DNA of 64,000 nucleotides, from positions 1,240,001 to 1,304,000 of the forward strand of contig NZ_PJMW01000002.1 of the NCBI RefSeq assembly GCF_002846365.1, read 5' to 3'. The position numbers were made by a program, and so were the translations under genes. Below the pieces are notes generated by a model. It ran no database searches and had not been told where the DNA came from. It saw only the letters and a program-made list of their open reading frames with translations. This DNA comes from Nocardia fluminea. GTDB lineage: Bacteria; Actinomycetota; Actinomycetes; Mycobacteriales; Mycobacteriaceae. Shown piece after piece: positions 48,314-58,176 of this stretch; within the stretch, counting starts at the first letter, position 1; every line of letters starts with the position of its first letter.

Positions 48314-48748
48314 ATGTCCACGAACACGAACTCCGTCCGCGGCCTGCCGCGCTACCCGGTGTACGCGCTCGGACGGCTCACCAAGGCGCTGCACGCCGAG
48401 ATCGGCGTCCCGTTACGCGACCACTGGGTGCTCACCTTCATCGAGGAAAACGCCGACCTGACGCAGAAGAAGGTGGGCGACGCGCTCGGTATCGACCGCA
48501 GTGAGGTCGTCCGCCTGATCGACGCGCTGGAACGCGCCGACCTGGTAGAGCGCACCCGCGACGGCAAGGATCGCCGCAAATACCGGCTGCGGATCACCGA
48601 GGCCGGGCGCAAGCAGTGCAAACGCACCGACAAGCTGATCGCCGAGGCGACCGCGCGGGTGCTGGGACGCCTCGACGAAGACGAACAGCGGACGCTGCAC
48701 CGGCTGGCCGTCACGGCCCTGGGCGAACTGCCGGAATCACCGTCGTGA
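48314..48748 (+). CDS. MarR-family regulator upstream of pls
   Basis: 144 residues from ATG 48314 (an upstream in-frame ATG at 48266 is less likely). Winged HTH: ENADLTQKKVGDALGIDRSEVVRLIDALERADLVERTRDGKDRRKYRLRIT. It is divergent from the SAM-IV/aminotransferase unit and reads toward pls, 135 bp away, so it may regulate either side. Confidence 0.9.
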   Translation: MSTNTNSVRGLPRYPVYALGRLTKALHAEIGVPLRDHWVLTFIEENADLTQKKVGDALGIDRSEVVRLIDALERADLVERTRDGKDRRKYRLRITEAGRKQCKRTDKLIAEATARVLGRLDEDEQRTLHRLAVTALGELPESPS

Positions 48749-48883
48749 ACAGCGCGGACGGCACGCTGCGCGATGCCGTCCGCCGGCACCCGCACCGAGT
48801 ACCGTTGGCATCTGGTGACCATCCTGTTTGCCCTCCGGTAACCCGCTCATGAAACAACAGACACCACCGATGGGGGTCAACCG

Positions 48884-51800
48884 ATGAGAGGTGGACTGAG
48901 CACGATGCTCGAGCCACACACTGAGGTACCGGCGGTCCTGCGCGACCCGCTGTTGCGCGCGGATCTCGCCGCGCCGCCGCGCACCCTGGTCGACATCCTG
49001 ACCAGCACCGCCCTCGCGCACCCGGACGCACCGGCCATCGACGACGGCACGGTCGTGCTCAGCTACATGGAACTGATCGCCACGATCGAGGCGAGGATGG
49101 CCGAGCTCACCGAGGCGGGCGTGCGACCGGGCGACCGCGTCGGCGTCCGGATGCCCTCGGGCTCCGCCGCGCTGTACGTGACGATCCTGGCCGTCCTCTA
49201 CTGCGGCGCCGCCTACGTGCCCGTCGACGCCGACGACCCGGAGGAGCGCGCCAGGCTCGTCTTCGGCGAGGCGAGGGTGAGCGCGATCGCCACCGGCGAC
49301 GGCATCGAGTCCGCCACGACAGCCACCGGCGAGCACGACTGGAACACCCTGCCCACCCCCGCCGACGACGCGTGGATCATCTTCACCTCCGGCTCCACCG
49401 GCACCCCGAAAGGTGTTGCGGTAACCCATCGCAACGCCGCCGCCTTCGTCGACGCCGAGGCCCGGCTCTTCCTGCGCAAGGCCCCGATCGGCCCCGGCGA
49501 CCGCGTGTTAGCCGGTCTGTCGGTGGCCTTCGACGCCTCCTGCGAGGAAATGTGGCTGGCCTGGCGCAACGGCGCCTGCCTGGTCCCCGCGCCGCGCGAT
49601 CTGGTGCGCACCGGTGCCGACCTCGGCCCGTGGCTGATGCGCCGCGAGATCAGCATCGTCTCCACGGTGCCGACGCTGGCCGCGACCTGGCCCGCCGAAG
49701 CGCTGGAGTCGGTGCGGTTGTTGATCTTCGGCGGCGAAGCGGTGCCCCCGGAGCTGGCCGAACGCCTGGCCGGGACCGAACGCGAAGTGTGGAACACCTA
49801 CGGACCCACCGAGGCGACGGTCGTCGCGTGCGCCGCGCTGCTCACCGGGGAAATGCCCGTGCGCATCGGCCTGCCCCTCGACGGCTGGGATCTGACCGTC
49901 GTCGACCCGCAGGGCAACCCGGTGGCCGAGGGCGAGACCGGCGAACTCGTGATCGGCGGCGTGGGCTTGGCCCGCTACCTCGACCCCGCCAAGGACGCTG
50001 AGAAGTACGCGCCGCTGCCTTCGCTCGGGTGGGAACGCGCTTATCGCAGCGGCGATCTGGTGCGCAAGGACTACCAGGGCCTGATCTTCCTCGGCCGCGC
50101 CGACGACCAGATCAAGATCGGTGGCCGCCGCATCGAACTCGGCGAACTCGACAACGCGCTCCAGCACCTGCCCGGTGTCAGCGGCGCGGCTGCCGCGATC
50201 CGAACCACCAAGGCCGGCAACAAGATCCTCGTCGGCTACCTCACCGGACCCGGACCCGACTTCGACGTGAAGAAGGCCAGAGAGATTCTGGCCGAACAAC
50301 TTCCGGCCCCGCTGGTGCCGCGCCTGGCAATCGTCGCCGACCTGCCGACGCGCACCTCCGGCAAGGTCGACCGCGATGCGCTGCCGTGGCCGCTGCCGAG
50401 CACCGACGAACCGGCCGAGACGGGACTGTCGGGCACGGCGGCCTGGGTGGCGAGCCTCTGGGACGCGATCCTCGGCGCCGAGGCCACCGATCTCGACGCG
50501 GAATTCTTCGATCTGGGCGGCGGTTCGCTGTCGGCGGCGCAGCTCGTCGGCGCGTTGCGCGAGCGGTACCCACACGTCACCGTCGCCGATCTCTACGACC
50601 ACCCGCGGCTCGGTGCACTGGTCGAACTCCTCGACGGCAGCGCACCGGTCGCGGCCGTCGACGTGCGCGTCGTGCGGCCGACCCCGTTGCGCGCGCAGAT
50701 CACCCAGGTACTGGCCACCATTCCGCTGACGACCCTCACCGGATTGCAGTGGGTCACGTGGCTGACCGTGGTCTCGGGGATCGCGGGCTGGTCGGGTTCG
50801 CTGCCGTGGCTGCCACGCCTGTCGTGGTGGTGGATTCTGCTGGCGTTCGTGCTGTTCATCTCGCCGATCGGCCGGATGACGATCTGTGTGGCGGGCGCCC
50901 GGATCCTGCTCGCGGGCCTTCGCCCCGGGTCCTACCCTCGCGGCTCGGCCGTGCACTTGCGTCTGTGGGCCGCGGTCCGCCTGTCCGAGGCCAGCGGTGC
51001 CGAAAGCCTGTCCGGCGCACCGCTGATGGTTCCGTTCGCGCGTGCGCTCGGCGCCAAGATCGGCAAGGGCGTCGACCTGCACAGCCTGCCCCCGGTCACC
51101 GGCATGCTCGAACTCGGCGACGGTGCCAGCGTCGAACCCGAGGTGGACCTGTCCGGCTACTGGGTCGACGGCGACATCGTGCACATCGGCGGTATCACCA
51201 TCGGTGACGGGGCGGTGATCGGCGCCCGCTCGATCCTGTTGCCCGGCAGCAAGATCGGTAAGAAGGCCGAGATCGCTCCCGGCTCCGCCGTGGCGGGCAA
51301 GGTCAAGGGCGAACAGGAGTGGGCGGGTTCGCCCGCCACCAAGACCGGGAAGGCACCGCGCCGCTGGCCCGACCACTCCCCGGAACGGGCCAGGCACTGG
51401 CTGGTCGTGTTCGGACTGTCGTCGATGGTGCTGGCCGCGATGCCCGTGTTCGGACTCGCCGTCGGCGGCACCTTCATCGCCTGGTGGGTTCGCGAGGAGA
51501 CCACGATCGGCGCCGCCGCCCTGCGCGGCTTCGCCATCCTGCCGCTGGCCACCCTGCTCAGTCTCGGCGCGTACGCCGTGGCGACCGTGCTCGCGGTTCG
51601 GCTGCTCAGCATCGGTTTGCGCGAGGGCTACCACCCCGTGCGCAGCCGGACCGGCTGGCAGGTGTGGGCCACCGAACGCCTGCTCGATTCCGCCCGCAAG
51701 TTCCTGTTCCCGCTCTACGCCAGCCTGCTCACCCCGGTCTGGCTGCGACTGCTCGGTGCACGGATCGGCAAGAACGTCGAGGCGTCGACCGTGCTGATGC

Positions 51801-52816
51801 TGCCCAAGTTCACCGTGATCTCCGACGGCGCGTTCCTGGCCGACGACACCATGATCGGCAGCTACGAACTCGGCGGCGGCTGGCTGCGCATCGGCGAATC
51901 CAAGGTGGGCAAGCGCGCCTTCCTCGGCAATTCGGGGATGACCGCACCCGGTCGGCGCGTGCCGAAGAACGGACTGGTCGCGGTGCTCTCGGCCGCGCCG
52001 AACAAGGCCAAGGCAGGCTCGTCGTGGCTGGGTAGCCCGCCGGTGCGGCTTCGCCGCGCGACCGAATCCAGCGATACCTCGCGCACGTTCGATCCACCGC
52101 TGCGGCTGAAGCTGGCCCGCGCCTTCGTGGAGACCTGCCGGTTGATCCCGGTGATGGTGACCTTCGCCATCGGGCTCGGCGTGCTGCTCGTGCTCGCGTC
52201 GATCGCCCAGCATTCCGATTACCTTGTCGCGGCTGTTGTCTCGGGCCTGGTGCTGATGGCGGCCGGTGCGGTCGCCGGGGCCATCGCGGTGGCCGCCAAG
52301 TGGTTGATCGTCGGGCGGATCCGCGCGGTGGAGTACCCGCTGTGGAGCTCGTTCGTGTGGCGCAACGAGGTCTCCGACGCCTTCGTGGAGACCGTCGCAG
52401 CGCCGTGGTTCGCGCGGGCCGCCACGGGTACTCCCGTCATGAATCTGTGGCTGCGCGGACTCGGTGCCAAGATCGGGCGCGGGGTATGGTGCGAGTCCTA
52501 TTGGCTACCGGAGGCGGACCTGGTGACACTCGGTGACGGCGCGACCGTGGAACGCGGCTGTGTGGTGCAAACCCACCTGTTCCACGACCGCATCATGTCC
52601 ATGGACACCGTGACCCTCGAAGCGGGCGCCACCCTCGGACCGCACTGCGTCGCCCTGCCCGCCGCCCACATCGGCGCGGGCGCCACCATCGGACCGGCAT
52701 CGCTGGTCATGCGCGGCGACGTGGTTCCGCCGTCGACCCGCTGGTGGGGCAACCCCATCTCGCACTGGACCGATCCCGCCGTGACGCGGGAGTCGAGGCA
52801 GCGCGGAGCCGCCTGA
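48884..52816 (+). CDS. pls: Pls/PosA-type non-ribosomal peptide synthetase (epsilon-poly-amino acid synthetase)
   Basis: 1310 residues, nearly the length of Streptomyces epsilon-poly-L-lysine synthetase (1319). Adenylation domain with FTSGSTGTPKG (167-177) and YRSGDLV; carrier Ser548 in LGGGSLS. The rest is membrane-bound: helices alternate with three tandem hexapeptide/acyltransferase-like C domains (about 720-820, 950-1060, 1180-1290, e.g. GDGASVEPEVDLSGYWVDGD). My by-eye pocket code D-A-E-S-I-G-T-V-V-K is close to the known lysine code DAESIGSVCK. It should polymerise a basic amino acid, probably lysine, through side-chain amide bonds and release it outside. Codon 209 is TTA. Followed by an M1 peptidase. 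Confidence 0.95.
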   Translation: MRGGLSTMLEPHTEVPAVLRDPLLRADLAAPPRTLVDILTSTALAHPDAPAIDDGTVVLSYMELIATIEARMAELTEAGVRPGDRVGVRMPSGSAALYVTILAVLYCGAAYVPVDADDPEERARLVFGEARVSAIATGDGIESATTATGEHDWNTLPTPADDAWIIFTSGSTGTPKGVAVTHRNAAAFVDAEARLFLRKAPIGPGDRVLAGLSVAFDASCEEMWLAWRNGACLVPAPRDLVRTGADLGPWLMRREISIVSTVPTLAATWPAEALESVRLLIFGGEAVPPELAERLAGTEREVWNTYGPTEATVVACAALLTGEMPVRIGLPLDGWDLTVVDPQGNPVAEGETGELVIGGVGLARYLDPAKDAEKYAPLPSLGWERAYRSGDLVRKDYQGLIFLGRADDQIKIGGRRIELGELDNALQHLPGVSGAAAAIRTTKAGNKILVGYLTGPGPDFDVKKAREILAEQLPAPLVPRLAIVADLPTRTSGKVDRDALPWPLPSTDEPAETGLSGTAAWVASLWDAILGAEATDLDAEFFDLGGGSLSAAQLVGALRERYPHVTVADLYDHPRLGALVELLDGSAPVAAVDVRVVRPTPLRAQITQVLATIPLTTLTGLQWVTWLTVVSGIAGWSGSLPWLPRLSWWWILLAFVLFISPIGRMTICVAGARILLAGLRPGSYPRGSAVHLRLWAAVRLSEASGAESLSGAPLMVPFARALGAKIGKGVDLHSLPPVTGMLELGDGASVEPEVDLSGYWVDGDIVHIGGITIGDGAVIGARSILLPGSKIGKKAEIAPGSAVAGKVKGEQEWAGSPATKTGKAPRRWPDHSPERARHWLVVFGLSSMVLAAMPVFGLAVGGTFIAWWVREETTIGAAALRGFAILPLATLLSLGAYAVATVLAVRLLSIGLREGYHPVRSRTGWQVWATERLLDSARKFLFPLYASLLTPVWLRLLGARIGKNVEASTVLMLPKFTVISDGAFLADDTMIGSYELGGGWLRIGESKVGKRAFLGNSGMTAPGRRVPKNGLVAVLSAAPNKAKAGSSWLGSPPVRLRRATESSDTSRTFDPPLRLKLARAFVETCRLIPVMVTFAIGLGVLLVLASIAQHSDYLVAAVVSGLVLMAAGAVAGAIAVAAKWLIVGRIRAVEYPLWSSFVWRNEVSDAFVETVAAPWFARAATGTPVMNLWLRGLGAKIGRGVWCESYWLPEADLVTLGDGATVERGCVVQTHLFHDRIMSMDTVTLEAGATLGPHCVALPAAHIGAGATIGPASLVMRGDVVPPSTRWWGNPISHWTDPAVTRESRQRGAA

Positions 52817-54171
52817 TGCGGAGCAAGTTCTACGAGGACCCCATCGATACGTACTTGCCGCAGAACGGCAATCGCGGCTACCGCGTGTCCCGCTACGAGC
52901 TGGAATTGAGCTACAAACCGGCCAGCAACCGGCTCGCCGGGCGCGCGGTGATCGTCGCGGTCACCACGGCGGTGCGGGCGTGGTTCACCCTCGACCTGTC
53001 GCAGGCACTAACGGTGTCGAAGGTGCTCGTGAACGGGTCGAAGGTCGCCAAGTTCAGCCATCAGCAGAGCAAGCTCGCGCTCACGCCGCAGCAGAAGATC
53101 CCGACGGGCGGCGTCCTCGAGATCACCGTCCACTACTCGGGCACCCCCAAACCGGTGCGCGGGCCGTGGGGCGAGGTCGGCTGGGAAGAGCTCACCGAGG
53201 GCGCACTGGTCGCGAGCCAGCCCAACGGCGCCGCCTCCTGGTTCCCCTGCGACGACCATCCGAGTTCCAAAGCGTCCTACCGGATTTCGATCACCACCGA
53301 CAGCCCGTTCTACGCGCTGGCGAACGGCGCACTGGTCGGCAAGCAGGCCAAGGCCAGCCAGACCACCTGGGTGTACGAGATGGCCGAGCCGATGGCGAGC
53401 TATCTGGCGACGATCCAGATCGGCAACTACCGCAAGTACCGGGTCGGCGCCGTCGGCGAACCGGTGCCGATGCACGCCGTCGTCCCGCCGCGCCTACGAG
53501 TGAACTTCGACCACGACTTCGCGCGTCAGCCCCAGATGATGGCGCTGTTCACCGAGAAATTCGGGCCGTACCCGTTCGACGACTACACCGTGGTCGTCAC
53601 CGACGACGAGCTCGACATCCCGATCGAGGCGCAGGGCATTTCGATCTTCGGGGCCAACCATTGCGACGGCAAGCGCGGCTCGGAACGTCTCGTCGCACAC
53701 GAACTCGCGCATCAGTGGTTCGGCAACAGCCTGACCCTGAAGCAGTGGCGCGACATCTGGCTGCACGAGGGCTTCGCCTGTTACGCGGAATGGATCTGGT
53801 CGGAAGCCGCCGGTGGGCCGACCGCCGATCAGCTGGCCAGGGCCGCACGCGCGAACCTGGCGCGTCAGCCGCAGGACATCGTCGTCGGCGATCCCGGGCC
53901 CAAGGACATGTTCGACGACCGGGTCTACAAACGCGGCGCGCTCACCTTGCACGCGCTGCGGCTGGAACTACGCGATCACCTGTTCTTCGAACTGATCAGG
54001 GAGTGGACCGCGCGTTACCGGCACTCCGCGATCACTACCGAGGAGTTCGTCGATCTGGCCGGTCATTACAGTGTGGCTCCGCTGCGCGGGCTGTTCGCGA
54101 TCTGGCTGGGCACCAAACCGCTGCCGCAGTTGCCGCCGCTGGGCGGGCAGGCGCATCAGAACACCAGATAG
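52816..54171 (+). CDS. M1 family zinc metallopeptidase
   Basis: 451 residues; ATG overlaps the pls stop by one base, so the two are coupled. M1 signature: HELAHQWFGN with His295, Glu296 and His299, then WLHEGFACYAEW with the third zinc ligand Glu. The substrate-binding G-A-M-E-N loop is modified (IEAQGISIFG). It is shorter than typical M1 aminopeptidases and has no signal peptide. An M1 gene often accompanies Pls-type synthetases, which suggests trimming or detoxifying the poly-amino acid. Confidence 0.94.
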   Translation: MRSKFYEDPIDTYLPQNGNRGYRVSRYELELSYKPASNRLAGRAVIVAVTTAVRAWFTLDLSQALTVSKVLVNGSKVAKFSHQQSKLALTPQQKIPTGGVLEITVHYSGTPKPVRGPWGEVGWEELTEGALVASQPNGAASWFPCDDHPSSKASYRISITTDSPFYALANGALVGKQAKASQTTWVYEMAEPMASYLATIQIGNYRKYRVGAVGEPVPMHAVVPPRLRVNFDHDFARQPQMMALFTEKFGPYPFDDYTVVVTDDELDIPIEAQGISIFGANHCDGKRGSERLVAHELAHQWFGNSLTLKQWRDIWLHEGFACYAEWIWSEAAGGPTADQLARAARANLARQPQDIVVGDPGPKDMFDDRVYKRGALTLHALRLELRDHLFFELIREWTARYRHSAITTEEFVDLAGHYSVAPLRGLFAIWLGTKPLPQLPPLGGQAHQNTR

Positions 54172-54341
54172 CGCTGGGCCAATTCCTCGATGAGCGGATC
54201 GTCGGCCTGCACCATCTCGAGTGCCTCTAGGTCGTCGGATACCGAGATGATCCTGGCGTCGTCCTGCTCGGGGTCGGGTCCGTCCTCGACGAGCTGGCGC
54301 TGCAACTTCTGCCGGACTCTGTCTTTCAGTGAATCGCCCAT
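54156..54341 (-). CDS. Small hypothetical acidic protein
   Basis: 61 residues from ATG 54341: basic helix MGDSLKDRVRQKLQRQLVED then an acidic half ending EELAQRYLVF. The 3' end overlaps that of the M1 gene by 16 bp. There is no clear Shine-Dalgarno. Composition is protein-like but I do not recognise a family. Confidence 0.5.
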   Translation of the reverse strand: MGDSLKDRVRQKLQRQLVEDGPDPEQDDARIISVSDDLEALEMVQADDPLIEELAQRYLVF

Positions 54342-54379
54342 ACTTCGAGATTGCCCGGTAATCGGCCCGCGAACCAGGG

Positions 54380-54844
54380 TCAGACGGGGGTCAGCCACGT
54401 TCCCCACGGCGTGTTGCGGAGCACGGTATAGAAGGCGAGTAAGCCGAAGAAGGACCACACGGTCACCGCGCTGAGGCCGGGCACGCGCCACCGTCGCCCG
54501 CGGCGGGCGCGCACGATCCAGTCGATGACGAAGACCGCGAAGGCGATGGTCAGCGGCAGGGCCAGCAGATTGCTGTGCAGTGAATCGAGGATGTTGCCGT
54601 CGGTGAGGTTGTGCATCGCGCGCATGCCGCCGCACCCGGGGCAGTACACCCCGAACAGCGCGTACACCGGGCACAGGCCGTAGGAACCCTCGACATGCGG
54701 GTCACGGAAATGCAGCAGGGCCAGCGTGCCGACGCCGAGACCGGCGGCGATCAGCGGTGGCGTCATCCGCTGCCAGGTCGAGCGCGCGGCGACCCGGTCG
54801 GGGTCGGCGCCGGAAAACTCGGCCGTGACGTGCGTTTTGTCCAC
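54380..54844 (-). CDS. DUF2752 membrane protein
   Basis: 154 residues from GTG 54844. Three membrane helices; the family motif CPVYALFGVYCPGCGGMRAMHNL is present with its paired Cys and GCGGxR. The family is widespread in actinobacteria and has no assigned function. The final WLTPV residues are close to the stop. Confidence 0.9.
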   Translation of the reverse strand: MDKTHVTAEFSGADPDRVAARSTWQRMTPPLIAAGLGVGTLALLHFRDPHVEGSYGLCPVYALFGVYCPGCGGMRAMHNLTDGNILDSLHSNLLALPLTIAFAVFVIDWIVRARRGRRWRVPGLSAVTVWSFFGLLAFYTVLRNTPWGTWLTPV

Positions 54845-55027
54845 TCCACTACGGTAGCGGCGCCCGAACACCCCCGCCAGCGCGGCCGATGCCCGATAGT
54901 GCGATTTCACAGTGTCAGCACGGTCGGTGTTCCCCTTCACAACAACTGGGACACTGTGACCCGCTAACACTAGCTAGCACCCTGGCTTGCACTGTACGGT
55001 GGCCTACGACACAAAGGAGTGCCGACA

Positions 55028-56116
55028 ATGCTTGCGAAGTCGATGATGACGTTCGCGGCAGCGCGATCCATGGTCTCTCACCTCGAGACCGGCGCACTGA
55101 CCGCACAGTTCCGTGCCGGGCTGCGTACCCGCAGTTTCGCCACCGCGAAATTCAACGCCCCCACCGTCGAGCACCGGGTCGTCCCGGTGAACACCGCGGA
55201 CGGCGCGCAGCTCCGGGTTCACGTCTACGGCCCCGATACCGCCCCCACCCTGGTCCTCATCCATGGCTGGGCCTGCAGTATCGAGTACTGGAACCCGCAG
55301 ATCACCGCCTTCGCCGGCGAGTACCGCGTGGTCAGCTACGACCAGCGCGGCCACGGCGCATCGACCCTCGGCACCGCCGCTCCCAGCGAGCACACCCTGG
55401 CCGACGACCTGTCCGCCGTCCTCGACGCGACGCTGCGTGGAGACGAGAAGGCGGTTCTGGCCGGGCACAGCATGGGCGGGCTCACCATTCAGGCCTGGGC
55501 CAAGCATCACCCCGAGCAGGTGTCGGCGCGCGCGTCCGCCGTGTTGCTGGCCAACACCGCCAATGCCGCGATCCGCTGGGAAACCGACATGCTGCCGCTG
55601 CTGAACAAGCAGCTCGTCGTCGCGCAGTACCCGGTCACCCTGCTCGGCGCACCGGTGCGGATGCCGCAGCCGGTCAGCGAGTCGCTGTTGTTCGCGCCGC
55701 TGCCGATTCCCGGCGGCTGGCTCACCCAGCAGGTCCTGCGCAGTCGCATTCTCACCCCCGAGGCCACGGCCGACGAGGTCGACTTCGCGATGGGCATCAT
55801 CCGCTCCTGCCGTCCGATCGCGCGCGGGCGCCACGCTGCCGCGATGGCCGACATGGATCTGTCGGCAGGCACCGCGAATCTGACCGTCCCGACCACCGTG
55901 ATCGCCAGTGCCAGGGACCGGCTGCTGCCGCAGCGCCTGTCGCGCCCGATCGTCGACATCCTGCGCCGCACCGGCCACCTGGCCGATTTCCACGTGCTGC
56001 CGCACGGTCACCTCAGCAATGTCGAAGACACCGACGCCTTCGACGCCGTTCTGCACCAGATCCTGCGCAGCTCCATGAACTCTCGGGCCACCCGCCGCAA
56101 CGTCGCAGCCCGCTGA
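55028..56116 (+). CDS. Alpha/beta hydrolase
   Basis: 362 residues from ATG 55028 after AAAGGAG. Oxyanion segment LVLIHGWACSIEYW, YDQRGHGAST, nucleophile elbow AGHSMGG, late Asp in IASARDRLLP, His in LPHGHLSNVED. An N-terminal helix of about 40 residues precedes the fold. Resembles mycobacterial lipid or ester hydrolases; substrate unknown. Followed by two hairpins. Confidence 0.92.
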   Translation: MLAKSMMTFAAARSMVSHLETGALTAQFRAGLRTRSFATAKFNAPTVEHRVVPVNTADGAQLRVHVYGPDTAPTLVLIHGWACSIEYWNPQITAFAGEYRVVSYDQRGHGASTLGTAAPSEHTLADDLSAVLDATLRGDEKAVLAGHSMGGLTIQAWAKHHPEQVSARASAVLLANTANAAIRWETDMLPLLNKQLVVAQYPVTLLGAPVRMPQPVSESLLFAPLPIPGGWLTQQVLRSRILTPEATADEVDFAMGIIRSCRPIARGRHAAAMADMDLSAGTANLTVPTTVIASARDRLLPQRLSRPIVDILRRTGHLADFHVLPHGHLSNVEDTDAFDAVLHQILRSSMNSRATRRNVAAR

Positions 56117-56128
56117 CCCGAGCCAGTT

Positions 56129-56163
56129 CTCCTGAGACCGATCAACGGCGATCGGCTCAGGAG
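56129..56163. terminator. Hairpin after the alpha/beta hydrolase
   Basis: CTCCTGAG + CCGATC (one A bulged) pair with GATCGG + CTCAGGAG, 14 bp in total around a 6-base loop; 12 bp after the stop codon. Confidence 0.7.
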
Positions 56164-56174
56164 TAACCGCGAAG

Positions 56175-56203
56175 AAGGCCCCCGACATATCGTCGGGGGC
56201 CTT
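56175..56203. terminator. Strong bidirectional terminator
   Basis: GGCCCCCGAC and GTCGGGGGCC form a 10-bp stem with a short loop, flanked by AA and TTT. It separates the convergent hydrolase genes (stops at 56116 and 56214). Confidence 0.88.
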
Positions 56204-56213
56204 TCTCGCCGTT

Positions 56214-57584
56214 TCAGGGGAGCAACAGCCCCCAATACAGTGCCCAGAGCACGAAACCTGTTCCGCCGCAGACCAAGAGGGTCCATCGCGTCCGCGCGCC
56301 GATGCTCACACCGGCGAGGGTGTGACGAGCGCGAGCGAGCACGACGCCGAGCGCGACCACCGCGCCGAGAGCGAGCAGTTGCAGCGCCAGCCACGGCAGA
56401 GTGCGGCCGAACAGCAAGGGACCGAACGACGTCGCGCGAGTCGTGAGAATGTAGCCGAGCTGGACGATCGTGCCGGCGATGCCGAGCACCACGGTGCACC
56501 ACAGCACTCGCGCGGGCAGCCGATCGGGCAGACGCCAGGAACCGACCATCCCGGTGCACGCATAGCCGGCCAACGCCAGGATCATGCCGAACAGCAGCGT
56601 CAGTTGCACCGTCGTCGTTTCCCACCACGAGGCGGGAGATAACGCCCGCGCCGAATGACCCTGTGCCGCAGGCTTATCCGCCACCGGTGGTACAGCGGTG
56701 CCGGGAATACCGTTTACCCAATCGCCCATGAGCTCGCCGTATCCCGGCACCAGGCCCGGAAGCTTGTCGAAGCCATCGGTGGTCGGCTGTCCACCGTGCT
56801 GGGCGTTCGCGAGCGTGCGCAGCGTGTAGTTCGTCTTTCCGGCGCGCTCGAAGGCGAGCTGGAAGCCGCGCAAACTGTCGCCGGGCGGCGTGAGACGGTC
56901 CTGGTCACCCCAGATCGCGAGCACCGGCTGCGTGATCCGTTCCAGCACCGGAATCGGGTCGTAGCCGGCCTGCGCGAACTGGCCGGCGCTCACCAGCTGA
57001 CGAATACCGTTGCGGGCCAGCACATCGACCATCGAACCACGCACACCGGCCGTGCGGAATCGGGTCTCGTTCGCCCAGTTCTGTTGCGCCGCCGGGGCAA
57101 TCGAATTCGCGCCGATCGTGATCAAGAAGGCCACCTCGGTGGAGCGCGACGCGGCGAGCGGCGCTACCCATCCGCCTTCGGACAGTCCCCACAATCCCAC
57201 TCGCGCCGGGTCCACCTCCGGCCTGCTCCGCAGTGCGGCAACGGCTGCGAGCGCGTCGTCGGCCAGGAGGGCATAGTCGCGATGGGCCGGGGTGTATCCC
57301 TCGGTGCGCTTGTCGTAGCGCAACGCGACGATGCCCGCACGGGCGAACGCCTCGGCGACACGGTCATAGTGTTCGCCGCTGCCGTCGCCCGATCCGTGGA
57401 CGAGCACGACACCCGGCCTGCCGGTCGCGCCCGCCGGGGCGTGCACAGTGCCCGCGGTGGTCGTGCCGTCCGCGCGAGGGAAGGCGATGTCGACGGGGGT
57501 GGTGTGCTGCGCGTGCGCCGCCGGTAGGCCGGCAACGGTGATCATGATGGTGAGCAGGATGATTCGCCGCAAGATCGAGAGCAC
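56214..57584 (-). CDS. Exported/membrane dienelactone-type alpha/beta hydrolase
   Basis: 456 residues from GTG 57584. Signal-type N-terminus (LRRIILLTIMITVAGLPAAHA), then a hydrolase domain: VVLVHGSGDGSGEHY, RYDKRTEGYT, nucleophile GLSEGG, AIWGDQDRL and the His in NAQHGG. The C-terminal third has four membrane helices (from VQLTLLFGMILALAGYA on). It is 8 bp downstream of the regulator gene and probably controlled by it. The fused membrane part is unusual. Confidence 0.88.
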   Translation of the reverse strand: MLSILRRIILLTIMITVAGLPAAHAQHTTPVDIAFPRADGTTTAGTVHAPAGATGRPGVVLVHGSGDGSGEHYDRVAEAFARAGIVALRYDKRTEGYTPAHRDYALLADDALAAVAALRSRPEVDPARVGLWGLSEGGWVAPLAASRSTEVAFLITIGANSIAPAAQQNWANETRFRTAGVRGSMVDVLARNGIRQLVSAGQFAQAGYDPIPVLERITQPVLAIWGDQDRLTPPGDSLRGFQLAFERAGKTNYTLRTLANAQHGGQPTTDGFDKLPGLVPGYGELMGDWVNGIPGTAVPPVADKPAAQGHSARALSPASWWETTTVQLTLLFGMILALAGYACTGMVGSWRLPDRLPARVLWCTVVLGIAGTIVQLGYILTTRATSFGPLLFGRTLPWLALQLLALGAVVALGVVLARARHTLAGVSIGARTRWTLLVCGGTGFVLWALYWGLLLP

Positions 57585-57592
57585 GCCGAGCC

Positions 57593-58171
57593 CTACTTCG
57601 CGGTGTCGCGGGGTGCAGGAAAGGCGAGAAAGCGCGTCAGCACGCGGCGGGTACCCGGGCGGTCCTGCGCGTGCGACTGCTGAAACCGCTTCAGCAGCGA
57701 CATGTAGTCCTCGAAGAACTCCTCGAGTTCGGCCGGCGTCGCGTAGACCGCGCCACGCGAGAAGGGCATCATGTCGGCCCACTCCCCCAGCTCGGCGCGC
57801 TCGGCCTGGAAACGCTGGAACATCTCGATGTCCTCGGTGATGTGCTGAGCGACAAGACTTTCCATCAGCTCCCGTAGCTCCGGCGACCGTTCGCCATCCA
57901 TCCGGTAGCGCAGATCCTTCGGCGGCGAACGCCACCACCGCTCCTTACCCTTGGCCAGTTCGGGCGCTTCCTCGATGAAGCCGTGTTCAGCGAGTTGGCG
58001 CAGGTGGTAGCTGGTGGCCCCGGTGTTCTCGTTCAGCCGGGCACCCAACGCTGTCGCGGTGGCCGGGCCATTTTCCGCGAGCACACGCAGGATGCGCTGG
58101 CGCAGGGGATGCGCGAGCGCTCGCAGCGCCGCGGGATCGGTGATCTCTCTGGGCGGTACCTCGTCAGCCAT
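57593..58171 (-). CDS. Winged-helix (ArsR-type) transcriptional regulator
   Basis: 192 residues from ATG 58171. HTH: DPAALRALAHPLRQRILRVLAENGPATATALGARLNENTGATSYHLRQLAEHGFIEEA. The C-terminal part, with many Glu and aromatic residues, resembles ArsR proteins of the HTH_20 group. Overlapping inverted repeats lie just upstream. It forms an operon with the membrane hydrolase. Confidence 0.92.
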   Translation of the reverse strand: MADEVPPREITDPAALRALAHPLRQRILRVLAENGPATATALGARLNENTGATSYHLRQLAEHGFIEEAPELAKGKERWWRSPPKDLRYRMDGERSPELRELMESLVAQHITEDIEMFQRFQAERAELGEWADMMPFSRGAVYATPAELEEFFEDYMSLLKRFQQSHAQDRPGTRRVLTRFLAFPAPRDTAK

Positions 58172-58176
58172 GGTTA

